From Saprospiraceae bacterium (GTDB lineage: Bacteria > Bacteroidota > Bacteroidia > Chitinophagales > Saprospiraceae): a DNA stretch of 64,000 nt. The translations under genes and the position numbers were made by a program. The notes below the pieces were generated by a model. The model saw only the letters and a program-made list of their open reading frames with translations, was not told where the DNA came from and did no database searches. The stretch covers positions 698,501-762,500 of the forward strand of contig JADJXG010000001.1 in assembly GCA_016715965.1 (NCBI GenBank), in the 5' to 3' direction. Shown here in pieces: positions 16,782 through 25,399 of the stretch (positions are counted from its first letter, which is position 1; each line of letters begins with the position of its first letter).

Positions 16782-19007
16782 ATGGTTTGCAGATTCAATT
16801 TTTCAAAATACATCCTTTGCATTTTTGCTTGTTTTGCAGTATTTCCTTTGATTCACCAACGGATATATGCTCAGCAATCAAATCCTTCAGATACCATTGG
16901 TCATCAAATTTTGGATGAAGTCATCATTCGCTCTTACAGGCAGCAACTTAAAGTATTGGAGCTACCAGATGTGCACAACCAGTATTTGGTGGCCGGCAAA
17001 AAGAATGAGGTCATTCAGGTCAAAGACCTCCCTTTTAATCAGGCAGAAAAAACGGGCAGGCAACTTTTTGCGAAAATACCAGGTGCTTTTATATACGACA
17101 TGGACGGAAGTGGCAACCAGGTCAATGTAGCGACCAGGGGATTGGATCCACATCGGGGATGGGAGTTTAACATTCGCCAGAATGGCATCATCACCAATTC
17201 TGATATGTATGGTTATCCAGCAAGTCATTACAACGTACCCATGGAGGCCATTGACAAAATCGAAATTATCAGAGGCACTGGCGCACTCCAATACGGAGCA
17301 CAGTTTGGAGGAATGATTAATTACATCACCAAAAAGCCAGATCCTTCTAAAAAATTGTCTTTTGAATCAATCAACACGGTCGGATCTTTTGGTTTATTCA
17401 GTTCCTACAATGCGGTGGGCGGAAAAATCAGAAAATTGAATTATTACGGCTATTACCATACCCGGAATTCTGACGGATACCGACAATATGCAGAATCCAA
17501 ATCCGATGCGCAACATTTGCATCTCAGCTACCAATTTTCAGAACAATTTTCTGCCATCGCAGAAATATCCCGCAGTTATTATCGATTTCGATTGCCGGGG
17601 CCTCTTACCGATGCCATGTTTGAAGCAGACCCAAAGCAATTCACCCGTCACCGCAGCTACTATGCACCGGAAATTTATGTCCCCTCTTTATCCTTTCAGT
17701 GGAAACCAAATCCAAATTCACAGATCAACGCAGTTGTTTCCGGGATTTTTGGAAACAGGAGCAGTGTGTTGTTTGAAGGACTAGCTACCATCAGAGATAC
17801 CATCCTCGAATCCACCAGACAATATGCACCCAGGTTTGTAGATGTTGACCAATTTAATTCTAAAACATACGAACTGAGTTTTCTTCATACGCAATTCATA
17901 CGGGGTCATAAAAATACATTTGTGGTAGGAATACGTGGATTTCACAATGACATGAACAGAAAGCAGCAAGCACCCGGAACGACGGGCACAGATTATGATC
18001 TTAGTACCACAGGACCCTTTAGAAGAGATCTCCATTACCGAAGCAATACTGCTGCGTTTTTTATGGAGAACACATTTTACATTACTGACCATTTAACCAT
18101 TTCTCCCGGATTCCGATATGAAACAGGTCGGTCAGACCTTTCCGGCAAAATTCAATATTTGCAAGACACAAATATCCCCAATCGGATTATTCACAACATT
18201 CCTTCCTTGGGCATGGGTTTGAAATATGAGATGACCCCTCAATTAAAACTGTACGGTGGTATTTCACAAGCCCACAGACCGGTCATTCTGAAAGACATTA
18301 TTCCCGCCTCTGTTCTGGAAAGAGCCGATCAAAATTTACAGAATGCCAGAGGCTTTGTTTCTGAATTGGGCTTAAAGTCCAATATAGAAGACTGGTTCAG
18401 ATTGGATGTTTCTGCTTTTGCCATCCAATACAACAATCGTCTTGGTAATCTTTTTATCCGGGAAAACGATTCCGTCGCCTATACTCTTAAAACCAATATT
18501 GGTGACAGCAGAATCATCGGTCTTGAATGCTATTTGGAAATTACACCCCTTCACAATGGAAAAAGTCTTTTATCCCTGTTTACAGCAAGTTCTTATATGC
18601 ATTCCCAATACATCAATGCTATCATCCGTACAGGACCGGATGCCAATACTTCCATCCATGGAAATGCATTGGAGTCTGTACCCCGTTGGATCAGCAGAAA
18701 CGGCATCCAATATGCTTACAAGTCTCTGAATCTTACCCTGCAATACAGTTATACCTCTGAGACGTATGCAGATGCCCTGAATACCATCACTCCAAGCGCA
18801 GATGGTGCCATTGGACTTGTACCAGCTTATGGCATTTTGGATTTGTATGGTTCTTATAAATTTGGCCAGCAATTTATTATTAGAGCAGGGCTCAACAACA
18901 TTGCAGACAAACAGTATTTTACCAAAAGACCTCTGTTTTATCCCGGACCCGGAATCTGGCCATCGGATGGCAGAGGATTTTATGTTTCATTTGGCATTAA
19001 ACTTTGA
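16782..19007 (+). CDS. TonB-dependent outer-membrane receptor, FecA-like
   Basis: The product is a 741-residue outer-membrane transporter with a signal peptide ending IYA before QQSNP. The plug domain has NVATRGLDPHRGWEFNIRQN, then VPMEAIDKIEIIRGTGALQY and GAQFGGMINYITKKP, closest to the ferric-citrate/FecA branch. The barrel follows, with a C-terminal strand ending GRGFYVSFGIKL. A short LDEVIIRSYRQ near the N-terminus resembles a TonB box. No carboxypeptidase-like N-terminal domain and no SusD partner are present, which argues for iron-chelate rather than glycan uptake. ATG 16782 was chosen over an upstream GTG at 16758. The ligand is inferred only from similarity. Confidence 0.88.
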   Translation: MVCRFNFSKYILCIFACFAVFPLIHQRIYAQQSNPSDTIGHQILDEVIIRSYRQQLKVLELPDVHNQYLVAGKKNEVIQVKDLPFNQAEKTGRQLFAKIPGAFIYDMDGSGNQVNVATRGLDPHRGWEFNIRQNGIITNSDMYGYPASHYNVPMEAIDKIEIIRGTGALQYGAQFGGMINYITKKPDPSKKLSFESINTVGSFGLFSSYNAVGGKIRKLNYYGYYHTRNSDGYRQYAESKSDAQHLHLSYQFSEQFSAIAEISRSYYRFRLPGPLTDAMFEADPKQFTRHRSYYAPEIYVPSLSFQWKPNPNSQINAVVSGIFGNRSSVLFEGLATIRDTILESTRQYAPRFVDVDQFNSKTYELSFLHTQFIRGHKNTFVVGIRGFHNDMNRKQQAPGTTGTDYDLSTTGPFRRDLHYRSNTAAFFMENTFYITDHLTISPGFRYETGRSDLSGKIQYLQDTNIPNRIIHNIPSLGMGLKYEMTPQLKLYGGISQAHRPVILKDIIPASVLERADQNLQNARGFVSELGLKSNIEDWFRLDVSAFAIQYNNRLGNLFIRENDSVAYTLKTNIGDSRIIGLECYLEITPLHNGKSLLSLFTASSYMHSQYINAIIRTGPDANTSIHGNALESVPRWISRNGIQYAYKSLNLTLQYSYTSETYADALNTITPSADGAIGLVPAYGILDLYGSYKFGQQFIIRAGLNNIADKQYFTKRPLFYPGPGIWPSDGRGFYVSFGIKL

Positions 19008-19201
19008 CATTGATCGGAACTCAATGGTTTTTTATGATTTCAAAGGAGAAAATAGGTTTATGTTTTCCTGAACCTAGACCTGTCTTTCATGTTAGAATAG
19101 GATGAAGATGATCTAGTTTTAAGATTATCAGTTTCAAGACAATTTTTATTATTGGGTTTATCGAATTCCCAAAAAACAGTATTTTAAAAAACTATGCAAT
19201 C

Positions 19202-20269
19202 ATGAAAGAATTTATCGCCAATCTCAAAAAAAAAGAAACCAAAGTAAATATTAGTATTGTTCTCAATACGCACAGGACCAAACCAGATAATCTTCAGGAC
19301 CGGATATTGTTAAAAAATTTGATAAAAGAAGCTGAAGAAAGATTGCACCGGGATTATGACAAAGCACTTGCATCGCGTTTGTCAGATCAGCTACACAAAT
19401 GTGCTGAAAGCATAGACCACGACTACAATAAAGAAGGCCTTATATTGCATGTCAATGAAAATATTGCCGAGTACCATAGAATAGGAATCCCGGTACAGAA
19501 TAGAGTCATCATCGATCCTAGTTTTTCTTCAAGAGATTTAATTCGCGCCAAACAACTGGCACTCGATTACTTCGTTCTGGTACTCAGCAAACAAACTGCA
19601 AAATTGTATTTCGTACATTCTGAAGATGGGATACAGGAATTAACCGGAGATTTTCCAATTGTCAACCATCATGTACCTGCAGATCCACTGATTCAATCCA
19701 CCAACAAAGGTCAGGACAATCTTGTCGAAGAGTTTTTTAACCAGGTGGATAAGAAACTGCACAAATACTTCACAGAAAGTAAACATTCTGTTTTGTTGTT
19801 GACCGAATCGAGAAATTATGATCATTATCTTAAAATAGCGGATCATAAGAACCGACTGGCTGGATATGTGCACGGCAATTTTGAAAATACCAGCGCACAT
19901 CAGATTCTGAACGCTTCTCAAGAATATATGACACAAAAAACCCTGGATGCCTTTGAAGAAAAAATGAATGATCTCGCTAAAGCCCAGAAAGCTGGCAAAG
20001 TTGTTAGCGATACAGCAGAGATCTGGCGAGCCATCAAGGAAGGCAAAGGACAAACTTTGTTTGTCCAATCAGATTTAATCCTACCTGCTGTGGTGATGGA
20101 TCATCAGATCGTTTTGGTGCAAAAGGCCCATTCCACGGAAAAGTTTTCAACGGATGACCTGATCGACGAGATGATTGAGCACAATATATTGCAAGGTGGG
20201 GAGGTGGTTTTTGCAAACAATGGAAGCCTTGATGCTTATCAAGGTTTGGCGCTTAGCGTAAGATATTGA
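19202..20269 (+). CDS. baeRF-type protein (bacterial archaeo-eukaryotic release-factor-like)
   Basis: The 355-residue cytoplasmic protein has the layout of the bacterial relatives of archaeo-eukaryotic peptide release factor eRF1. The N-terminal region is NISIVLNTHRTKPDNLQDRILLKNLIKEAEERL, a middle domain carries KTAKLYF-like strands, and the last 100 residues (AEIWRAIKEGKGQTLFVQSDL, then GGEVVFANNGSLDAYQGLALSVRY) resemble the eRF1 C-terminal domain that normally binds ribosomal partners. No GGQ tripeptide typical of eRF1 was seen. The role of these bacterial proteins is largely unknown; ribosome-associated functions have been proposed. It stands alone and converges on terC with 25 bp between stops. 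Confidence 0.7.
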   Translation: MKEFIANLKKKETKVNISIVLNTHRTKPDNLQDRILLKNLIKEAEERLHRDYDKALASRLSDQLHKCAESIDHDYNKEGLILHVNENIAEYHRIGIPVQNRVIIDPSFSSRDLIRAKQLALDYFVLVLSKQTAKLYFVHSEDGIQELTGDFPIVNHHVPADPLIQSTNKGQDNLVEEFFNQVDKKLHKYFTESKHSVLLLTESRNYDHYLKIADHKNRLAGYVHGNFENTSAHQILNASQEYMTQKTLDAFEEKMNDLAKAQKAGKVVSDTAEIWRAIKEGKGQTLFVQSDLILPAVVMDHQIVLVQKAHSTEKFSTDDLIDEMIEHNILQGGEVVFANNGSLDAYQGLALSVRY

Positions 20270-20294
20270 TTGAATCCTGATCCTTCTGTCCTGA

Positions 20295-21062
20295 CTAAAG
20301 TCCCATGTCAAGGTCGTCGGGCAATTTTTCAGTGTCCTTTTTGTAATGCTCATGCAAGACAACAGGTTTTGTCTTTTTAGCCAGTCGCATTTGTAAAATA
20401 TTCACTGCAAAAGAGAAGGCCATCGAGAAGTAAATATAACCTTTTGGAATTTCAACATCAAAGCCTTCTGCCACCAATGTAAATCCAATGAGCAAAAGAA
20501 AACTCAGTGCGAGAATTTTAAAGGCAGGATGCTTGTCCACAAATTCTGCAACAGGCTCTGCAGCCACCAACATAATAATGACAGACAGGATGACTGCTAC
20601 ATACATGACCCAAAGTTCGCGGGCCAGTCCAACTGCGGTAATAATGCTGTCCAAAGAAAATACAAGATCCATGATCACAATTTGTGCAAGCACTGCTGTA
20701 AAACTCAGCTTGACAAGTTCCAAAGTTTTATCAGCTTCCTCCCCTTCTGTCTTATGGTATATTTCTGTGGAAGATTTGTACAATAAAAAGATTCCTCCCA
20801 GAATCAGAATCAAATCCTTTCCAGAAAATCCTTCTCCCCAAATATGAAATAAATCAGCTTTTAATCCAATGACCCAACTGATGGCTGCCAGCAGCGCCAA
20901 CCTCATAAACATGGCTAAAAAAATACCCAGCCTTCTCGCTTTGCGCTGTTGTTCTTTGGGCAACTTAGACGATAAAATAGAAAGGAAAATGATATTGTCA
21001 ATACCCAAAACGATTTCGAGCAAAATCAGGGTAATGAGCGAAATAATAATTTCAGTTGGCAT
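20295..21062 (-). CDS. TerC-family integral membrane protein
   Basis: The 255-residue protein has about seven membrane segments. Two copies of the characteristic acidic membrane motif are visible: LEIVLGIDNIIFLSILSSKL near the N-terminus and IMDLVFSLDSIITAVGLA in the middle, with membrane-embedded aspartates that probably bind metal. Family members are linked to tellurite resistance and to manganese export/metal loading of secreted proteins. The C-terminus is cytoplasmic and charged (EHYKKDTEKLPDD). A single-gene unit, convergent with the baeRF gene. Confidence 0.9.
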   Translation of the reverse strand: MPTEIIISLITLILLEIVLGIDNIIFLSILSSKLPKEQQRKARRLGIFLAMFMRLALLAAISWVIGLKADLFHIWGEGFSGKDLILILGGIFLLYKSSTEIYHKTEGEEADKTLELVKLSFTAVLAQIVIMDLVFSLDSIITAVGLARELWVMYVAVILSVIIMLVAAEPVAEFVDKHPAFKILALSFLLLIGFTLVAEGFDVEIPKGYIYFSMAFSFAVNILQMRLAKKTKPVVLHEHYKKDTEKLPDDLDMGL

Positions 21063-21118
21063 AATTTAATTTTTTGTTGATTGAAGTTGAGTGTATCATT
21101 ACAAGGTCCCTATCGGGG

Positions 21119-21796
21119 TTATTTTTTCCTGGCATTTGAAGACTTTGGTCCTAAGCGATGTTTGCCTTTGTACAATTTTTCTCCCGCATACAATGGAAAA
21201 GACAATCTGTTTTCTTCTGGTGGAATCGGACAGTTAAAACCATCACTGTACGCACACCATGGATTGTAAGCTTTGTTAAAATCCACCAATAGTCCATTGT
21301 CATTTGTCAATGGCGCTTCAAGGTCCAAATAACGTCCTCCTGCATAAGTTTCCTCCCCATTGCTCTGATCGTAAAACAGCAAAAACAAATGTTGGAAACT
21401 GTCCGGAGCAGATGCGGGTCTGTACAAAAAAAGTGTATGGATGCTTTCATTCCATTGAAAACTGATTTTTGCACTCCTAACAAAATATTTAAGCCTGCCG
21501 CTGGTGGTTGGCATGATGACACTATCGGCATCTGTTATCTTTTGATAGTTGCAAAACAAGCTGAACTGTTCATCTGCCGGAAAGTATCTCAATTTTTTGA
21601 GGTCCCCTTTTCTTAATGGAGAACGTTGATCTTTTAAATGTTCCTCTGCGATCTTAGTTCTGTGTTGTTGAATGGAAAGGGCATAATCATTTTGAGCAGA
21701 TAAGATACTGGATACCAAACAAAGCAACCAAATTCTGATAAACTTGTAGATAAGCGGATGAAGGAATTGTTCTGTTGTACAGTTGGTCCAATTCAT
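21119..21796 (-). CDS. DUF1684 domain protein, exported
   Basis: The 225-residue protein has an N-terminal hydrophobic signal (IRIWLLCLVSSILSA, cleavage before QNDYA). The DUF1684 signature is clear: FLLFYDQSNGEETYAGGRYLD, VDFNKAYNPWCAYSDGFNCPIPPEENRLSFPLYAGEK. Many family members are extracytoplasmic and their function is unknown. The start at 21796 gives an N-terminal extension of about 15 residues before the hydrophobic stretch. The gene ends 56 bp before the start of terC on the same strand. Confidence 0.85.
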   Translation of the reverse strand: MNWTNCTTEQFLHPLIYKFIRIWLLCLVSSILSAQNDYALSIQQHRTKIAEEHLKDQRSPLRKGDLKKLRYFPADEQFSLFCNYQKITDADSVIMPTTSGRLKYFVRSAKISFQWNESIHTLFLYRPASAPDSFQHLFLLFYDQSNGEETYAGGRYLDLEAPLTNDNGLLVDFNKAYNPWCAYSDGFNCPIPPEENRLSFPLYAGEKLYKGKHRLGPKSSNARKK

Positions 21797-21860
21797 CCTG
21801 CAAATCTAATACAGCCTATTGTACCCATCAAAAAAGATTCATATTTAAAATGCAAATAGG

Positions 21861-22090
21861 CTTCAGCCCAAACCGGCCCTGAAGGAAGTCCTCATTTCTG
21901 TATCCAATGCCGGGGTAATACGACCAGCCATTCCGCACAAGCACATTCCGGTTGATCCCAGGGTGACTTTACCCACTCGGCGGTACAGTCCGGCAAGGTC
22001 AGGGCTAGCCCGGTCGCCCATTTGACAAAGAAATGCCCCGGTAGAATGCTATGCTGTCCAGATCAGTTGAATTCTGACAGGAAAGTTCCC
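21861..22090 (-). other. Unexplained G+C-rich intergenic element with nested inverted repeats
   Basis: The 497-bp gap between DUF1684 (minus) and hemW (plus) is not empty. About 230 bp of it is clearly richer in G+C than the flanks. Pairing segments are nested: CCGGGG (21910-21915) with CCCCGG (22036-22041), and inside it CGACC (21921-21925) with GGTCG (22012-22016), plus hairpins GGGT/ACCC around 21960-21973 and CTTCAG/CTGAAG at 21861-21882. The minus strand has a 61-codon frame without stops (21863-22048). I could not match it to RNase P RNA, tmRNA, SRP RNA or 6S RNA by their conserved motifs. It may be a structured RNA, a repeat-family element or a gene remnant; strand assignment is arbitrary. 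Confidence 0.4.
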
Positions 22091-22293
22091 TTTATTTCCA
22101 TTATGACCCATGTCTATCTGCAAACCTTAGAATGAACCGCCGGTCTTAGCACCCTAGCTTGTACTTGTACAGAATGATTTTAGAAACTGACAAAAACCCA
22201 ATCTTCCGGACACTTTAAAGAGAAAATGGAAAAAGGTACCATAAAAAAGCCTCTAAGAGATAAACCAAAGATGAATTTTGAGGTCTTCTGTAC

Positions 22294-23424
22294 ATGCTTG
22301 TTGCAGGAATATACTTACACATACCTTTTTGTAAACGAAAATGCAGCTATTGTAATTTTCATTTCTCCACCCGAATGGAAACGAAAGATGCCGTTCTAAA
22401 GGCCATCCAAAAAGAGATCATTCAAAGAAAAGAAGAAGCTTTGGCTCATCGCATAGATTCCATCTATTTGGGTGGAGGTACCCCAAGTATTCTGAATGCG
22501 TCTGAACTGGATGCCATCCTCGGTCTGATGCACAAGAATTATTGCTTGTCTGATGATGCAGAAATCACCCTGGAAGCCAATCCGGACGATGTAAGCCGTA
22601 TCCGGCTCGATGAGTGGCAAAAACTTGGCATCAACCGTCTTAGCCTTGGCATTCAATCCCTGGATGATGGTCTGCTCAAATGGATGAACAGGCCTCACAA
22701 TGCAAAAGATGCCCATCAATCCCTCGAATTAATCGCAGCTTCCAATATTCGCAATTTTTCCTGCGATCTCATCTATGGCTTACCTCAAAGAAGCGATGAA
22801 GAATGGATTCACGATCTGGATACACTCATTGGTTATCACGTACCTCATTTGTCCTGCTATGCGTTGACGGTTGAGCCAAAAACCATTTTACACCATCAGG
22901 TTCACCATACAAAATCAGTGGTCGTTTCAGAAGAAGACAGCTCACGACAGATGTTGCTTATGTTGGAGCATCTGGCAGTTCATCACTATGAGGATTATGA
23001 AATTTCCAATTTTGCTTTGCCAGGTCATCGCTCCCGACACAACAGCAGCTATTGGAAGGGGCAAAGTTATTTTGGATTCGGACCTGCCGCACATTCATTT
23101 GATGGTCAAAAGAGAAGATGGAATGTTGCCAACAATACCCTGTATGCAAAATCCGTACAAGAGAATCTACCCTGCTACGAAGAAGAGAGCCTTAGCCCAA
23201 AGGACCATTACAACGAATACATCATGCTCCAACTGCGCAGGAAAGAAGGAATTTCTACCAGGGAATTGCAAACAAGATTTCCTGAATACTTTCCTATTGC
23301 CGAAAAAATAATGGAAGAATATTTTACCTCGGGCCATGTATTAAAAAATCAGGATGGCTATTTTCTCAGTCCTTCTGGAAAGTTGCTCTGTGACCGGATT
23401 AGCATGGAAGCATTTGCAGAATAG
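22294..23424 (+). CDS. hemW: HemW-like radical SAM protein (heme chaperone)
   Basis: The 376-residue protein belongs to the coproporphyrinogen III oxidase-like radical SAM group now called HemW. The [4Fe-4S] cluster motif is C13, C17 and C20 in HIPFCKRKCSYCNFHFS. SAM-binding signatures follow: IYLGGGTPSILNASEL and EITLEANPDDVS, then LGINRLSLGIQSLDD. The region YEDYEISNFALPGHRSRHNSSYW and the C-terminal winged-helix-like domain fit HemW. It lacks the extra N-terminal cysteine region of true HemN. HemW inserts heme into respiratory proteins in characterised species; that role here is inferred from the family. Confidence 0.9.
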   Translation: MLVAGIYLHIPFCKRKCSYCNFHFSTRMETKDAVLKAIQKEIIQRKEEALAHRIDSIYLGGGTPSILNASELDAILGLMHKNYCLSDDAEITLEANPDDVSRIRLDEWQKLGINRLSLGIQSLDDGLLKWMNRPHNAKDAHQSLELIAASNIRNFSCDLIYGLPQRSDEEWIHDLDTLIGYHVPHLSCYALTVEPKTILHHQVHHTKSVVVSEEDSSRQMLLMLEHLAVHHYEDYEISNFALPGHRSRHNSSYWKGQSYFGFGPAAHSFDGQKRRWNVANNTLYAKSVQENLPCYEEESLSPKDHYNEYIMLQLRRKEGISTRELQTRFPEYFPIAEKIMEEYFTSGHVLKNQDGYFLSPSGKLLCDRISMEAFAE

Positions 23425-23570
23425 GTCCAATAATTTATAATCCAAGATTTTGCATCCACTGGTTTAGAGCTTATATGATAGCTGGCATTTGGTGTGGATC
23501 TCTTCGTTTGACATTGGAACCTTTAAGATCGCTTGGCGCTATTGGCAGTATATTTATGATAAAGACCTCA

Positions 23571-24023
23571 TTAAAGTTCCAATGCCCAACGCTTTCTAAT
23601 TTTACCTATCCTTGCGATTCTGTGTCCTTCTGATTGAAGTTTTTTCATTTGTTGCTCTTCCCCTCCGGGGAATTTTTCAAAAAAGCTTCCATCATCTCTC
23701 ACCACTCTCCAGTAAGGAGGAATTTTCTTTTGGCCTCCTGTGATCAACTCCTCCGCGTATTCTGCACAAATTCTTAGAAATATTCCAGTCGTGAGTGGAC
23801 AGGCATAATCCGCGCCGCATTCTTCCGCCAATTCTTCCCGCAAAGCGCTGAGCGTTTTAATTTTTCCTTTTGGGATTTGGTATAATAAGGATTCAATCAA
23901 TCTGGGTGTTGGGATGAGCATCTTTGTGCCGCCGTATTTATGATTCCAGGCTTCAGGTCCTTCTTTGATTTCAGGAGCCAAGGGTTTATCCATTTTTATT
24001 TTCCAACTGGTTTTACTTTTCAT
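23571..24023 (-). CDS. MGMT-family protein lacking the acceptor cysteine
   Basis: The 150-residue protein resembles the DNA-binding half of O6-alkylguanine-DNA alkyltransferases: LIESLLYQIPKGKIKTLSALREELAEECGAD corresponds to the helix-turn-helix part and KIPPYWRVVRDDGSFFEKFPGGEEQQMKKLQSEG to the region after the active site. Where true methyltransferases have PCHRV, this protein has PYWRV, so it cannot accept an alkyl group on cysteine. It is probably an alkyltransferase-like protein that recognises DNA damage without repairing it directly. Such proteins of about 110-150 residues are common in Bacteroidota. Start 24023 is the first ATG; MDKPLAPEI (residue 11) is an alternative. Confidence 0.78.
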   Translation of the reverse strand: MKSKTSWKIKMDKPLAPEIKEGPEAWNHKYGGTKMLIPTPRLIESLLYQIPKGKIKTLSALREELAEECGADYACPLTTGIFLRICAEYAEELITGGQKKIPPYWRVVRDDGSFFEKFPGGEEQQMKKLQSEGHRIARIGKIRKRWALEL

Positions 24024-24077
24024 GCCGGGATGAATTAAGAATGGCAGGTGTGAATTTTTACTTAGAATGCTTATAAA

Positions 24078-24112
24078 ATAAAAACGGCGTTAAATACTTT
24101 CATTTAACGCCG
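24078..24112 (-). terminator. Rho-independent terminator of the EF-G-like/glycosyltransferase unit
   Basis: Perfect 11-bp arms CGGCGTTAAAT (24085-24095) and ATTTAACGCCG (24102-24112) enclose a six-base loop. On the minus strand the stem is followed by TTTTTATTTTAT, so it acts on the minus-strand genes that end at 24257. It lies about 145 bp after that stop codon. Confidence 0.75.
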
Positions 24113-24256
24113 GAGAATGAATGAGAATGAAACCTAAAATTAAGGTTGTAATACGCTTAGGTATATGTAAAAACCATACCAATTCGAAAAAAATTGTATT
24201 TTTTTTATTTGTATACAAATTTTTCATTGTATATTAAATTGTAAATCAATTCAAAC

Positions 24257-25372
24257 TTAAGAGTTTTGTTCAATTATTTTGTAAACATTTTTTTGCAAAA
24301 TCATATTTTTTTTCTCATCCAATGTCTTAATATGATCCCATCCTTTTGCAATCAGAGCATCGCGCAAGTTATTTGATTCCTGAATCCTCATCATGGCATC
24401 TGCCAACTGCAGGTCTATCAGGGTATTCACATACAAACCTCCATCTCCGGCAGCCTCTGCCACCGCTGTGCCCTCATGGGCAATCACCGGAATTCCGGAA
24501 GCAATCGCCTCCACTGCCGGAATACCAAAACCTTCATACAAGGAGGGATAAATAAGACCCATGGATTTCCTGTAGAGAAATGCCAATTGTATATTGGATA
24601 TTTCATCCGGAAAAAAAAACCACTTACTTAATCTACTTTGTTGTACTTTTTTTCTAAATGCACTTCTGGCCCTGCCTCCTCCAATCATCCATATCGGAAT
24701 TCTAAGATCCTCAGGTATGCATCTATAAGCAGCCAAAATACTGTCCTGATTCTTTCTGGGATTAAAACTGCCCACACAAATCCAAAACACAGACGGCAAA
24801 TGATCCAACAATGGAAATGATGCTACCTCCATGGTTTCCGCACTTTGGTAAAATAAAGAATCACAGTTTTGATAAATGACATTGATCTTTTCCTCCGGCA
24901 CTTGATAATACTCGATCAGATCTTGTCTGGTTTTTTGACTTATCGCCACCACTTGCGAAATTCTCTCCAAAGCAAACTTTAATTTTAGATCATACATCGT
25001 CCGATCGTGCCAGCGATAATCTTGCGGCCGGACTTTGAAAATAACATCGTGGACGGTGATCAGTGCATTTCTGGATTTGCGTCCAATGTTCAAAGGAATC
25101 TCCGCACTGAGACCATGAAAAATGGCTTTATCTGGAATCCATTTTGCCGAAGTCAAAGATCGCGCCAATCCAGCCATCGACGGATAGCTCAATGTTCCAA
25201 TGGATGTTTCTTTCAAGAAGGCATCATATTCGCTCTGTTTCTTTCCCGGTTTTAGAATCACCAGTCGATCTTCCGGAAATTGTTGATGATAGGATTGCAC
25301 CAACCAGCGGCTGTAGTTACCGAGTCCGGTGTGGTTGTAAAAAAATCGCTTACCGTCTAAAAAAATCTCCAA
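24257..25372 (-). CDS. Glycosyltransferase, GT4 (family 1) type
   Basis: The 371-residue cytoplasmic protein has a two-domain GT-B fold. The N-terminal FLDGKRFFYNHTGLGNYSRWL is the acceptor-side loop seen in mannosyl- and related transferases. The C-terminal nucleotide-sugar domain has VFWICVGSFNPRKNQDSILAAYRCI and the E-x7-E motif YEGFGIPAVEAIASGIPVIAHEGTAVAEAAGDGG. The sugar and acceptor cannot be told; cell-surface polysaccharide synthesis is likely. It starts 27 bp after the EF-G-like gene on the same strand, and an O-antigen ligase-like gene lies beyond on the opposite strand. Confidence 0.87.
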   Translation of the reverse strand: MEIFLDGKRFFYNHTGLGNYSRWLVQSYHQQFPEDRLVILKPGKKQSEYDAFLKETSIGTLSYPSMAGLARSLTSAKWIPDKAIFHGLSAEIPLNIGRKSRNALITVHDVIFKVRPQDYRWHDRTMYDLKLKFALERISQVVAISQKTRQDLIEYYQVPEEKINVIYQNCDSLFYQSAETMEVASFPLLDHLPSVFWICVGSFNPRKNQDSILAAYRCIPEDLRIPIWMIGGGRARSAFRKKVQQSRLSKWFFFPDEISNIQLAFLYRKSMGLIYPSLYEGFGIPAVEAIASGIPVIAHEGTAVAEAAGDGGLYVNTLIDLQLADAMMRIQESNNLRDALIAKGWDHIKTLDEKKNMILQKNVYKIIEQNS

Positions 25373-25399
25373 AGTTTCGATTACTCAATCAACTGCTCA

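Noticed and set aside
21861..22090. G+C-rich element considered as rnpB, tmRNA (ssrA), SRP RNA or 6S RNA on either strand
   Set aside because: GGAAGTCC and ACAGAA-like strings recall RNase P RNA, but the conserved core segments are not in the right order or spacing. No tmRNA ends or SRP loop motif were found.
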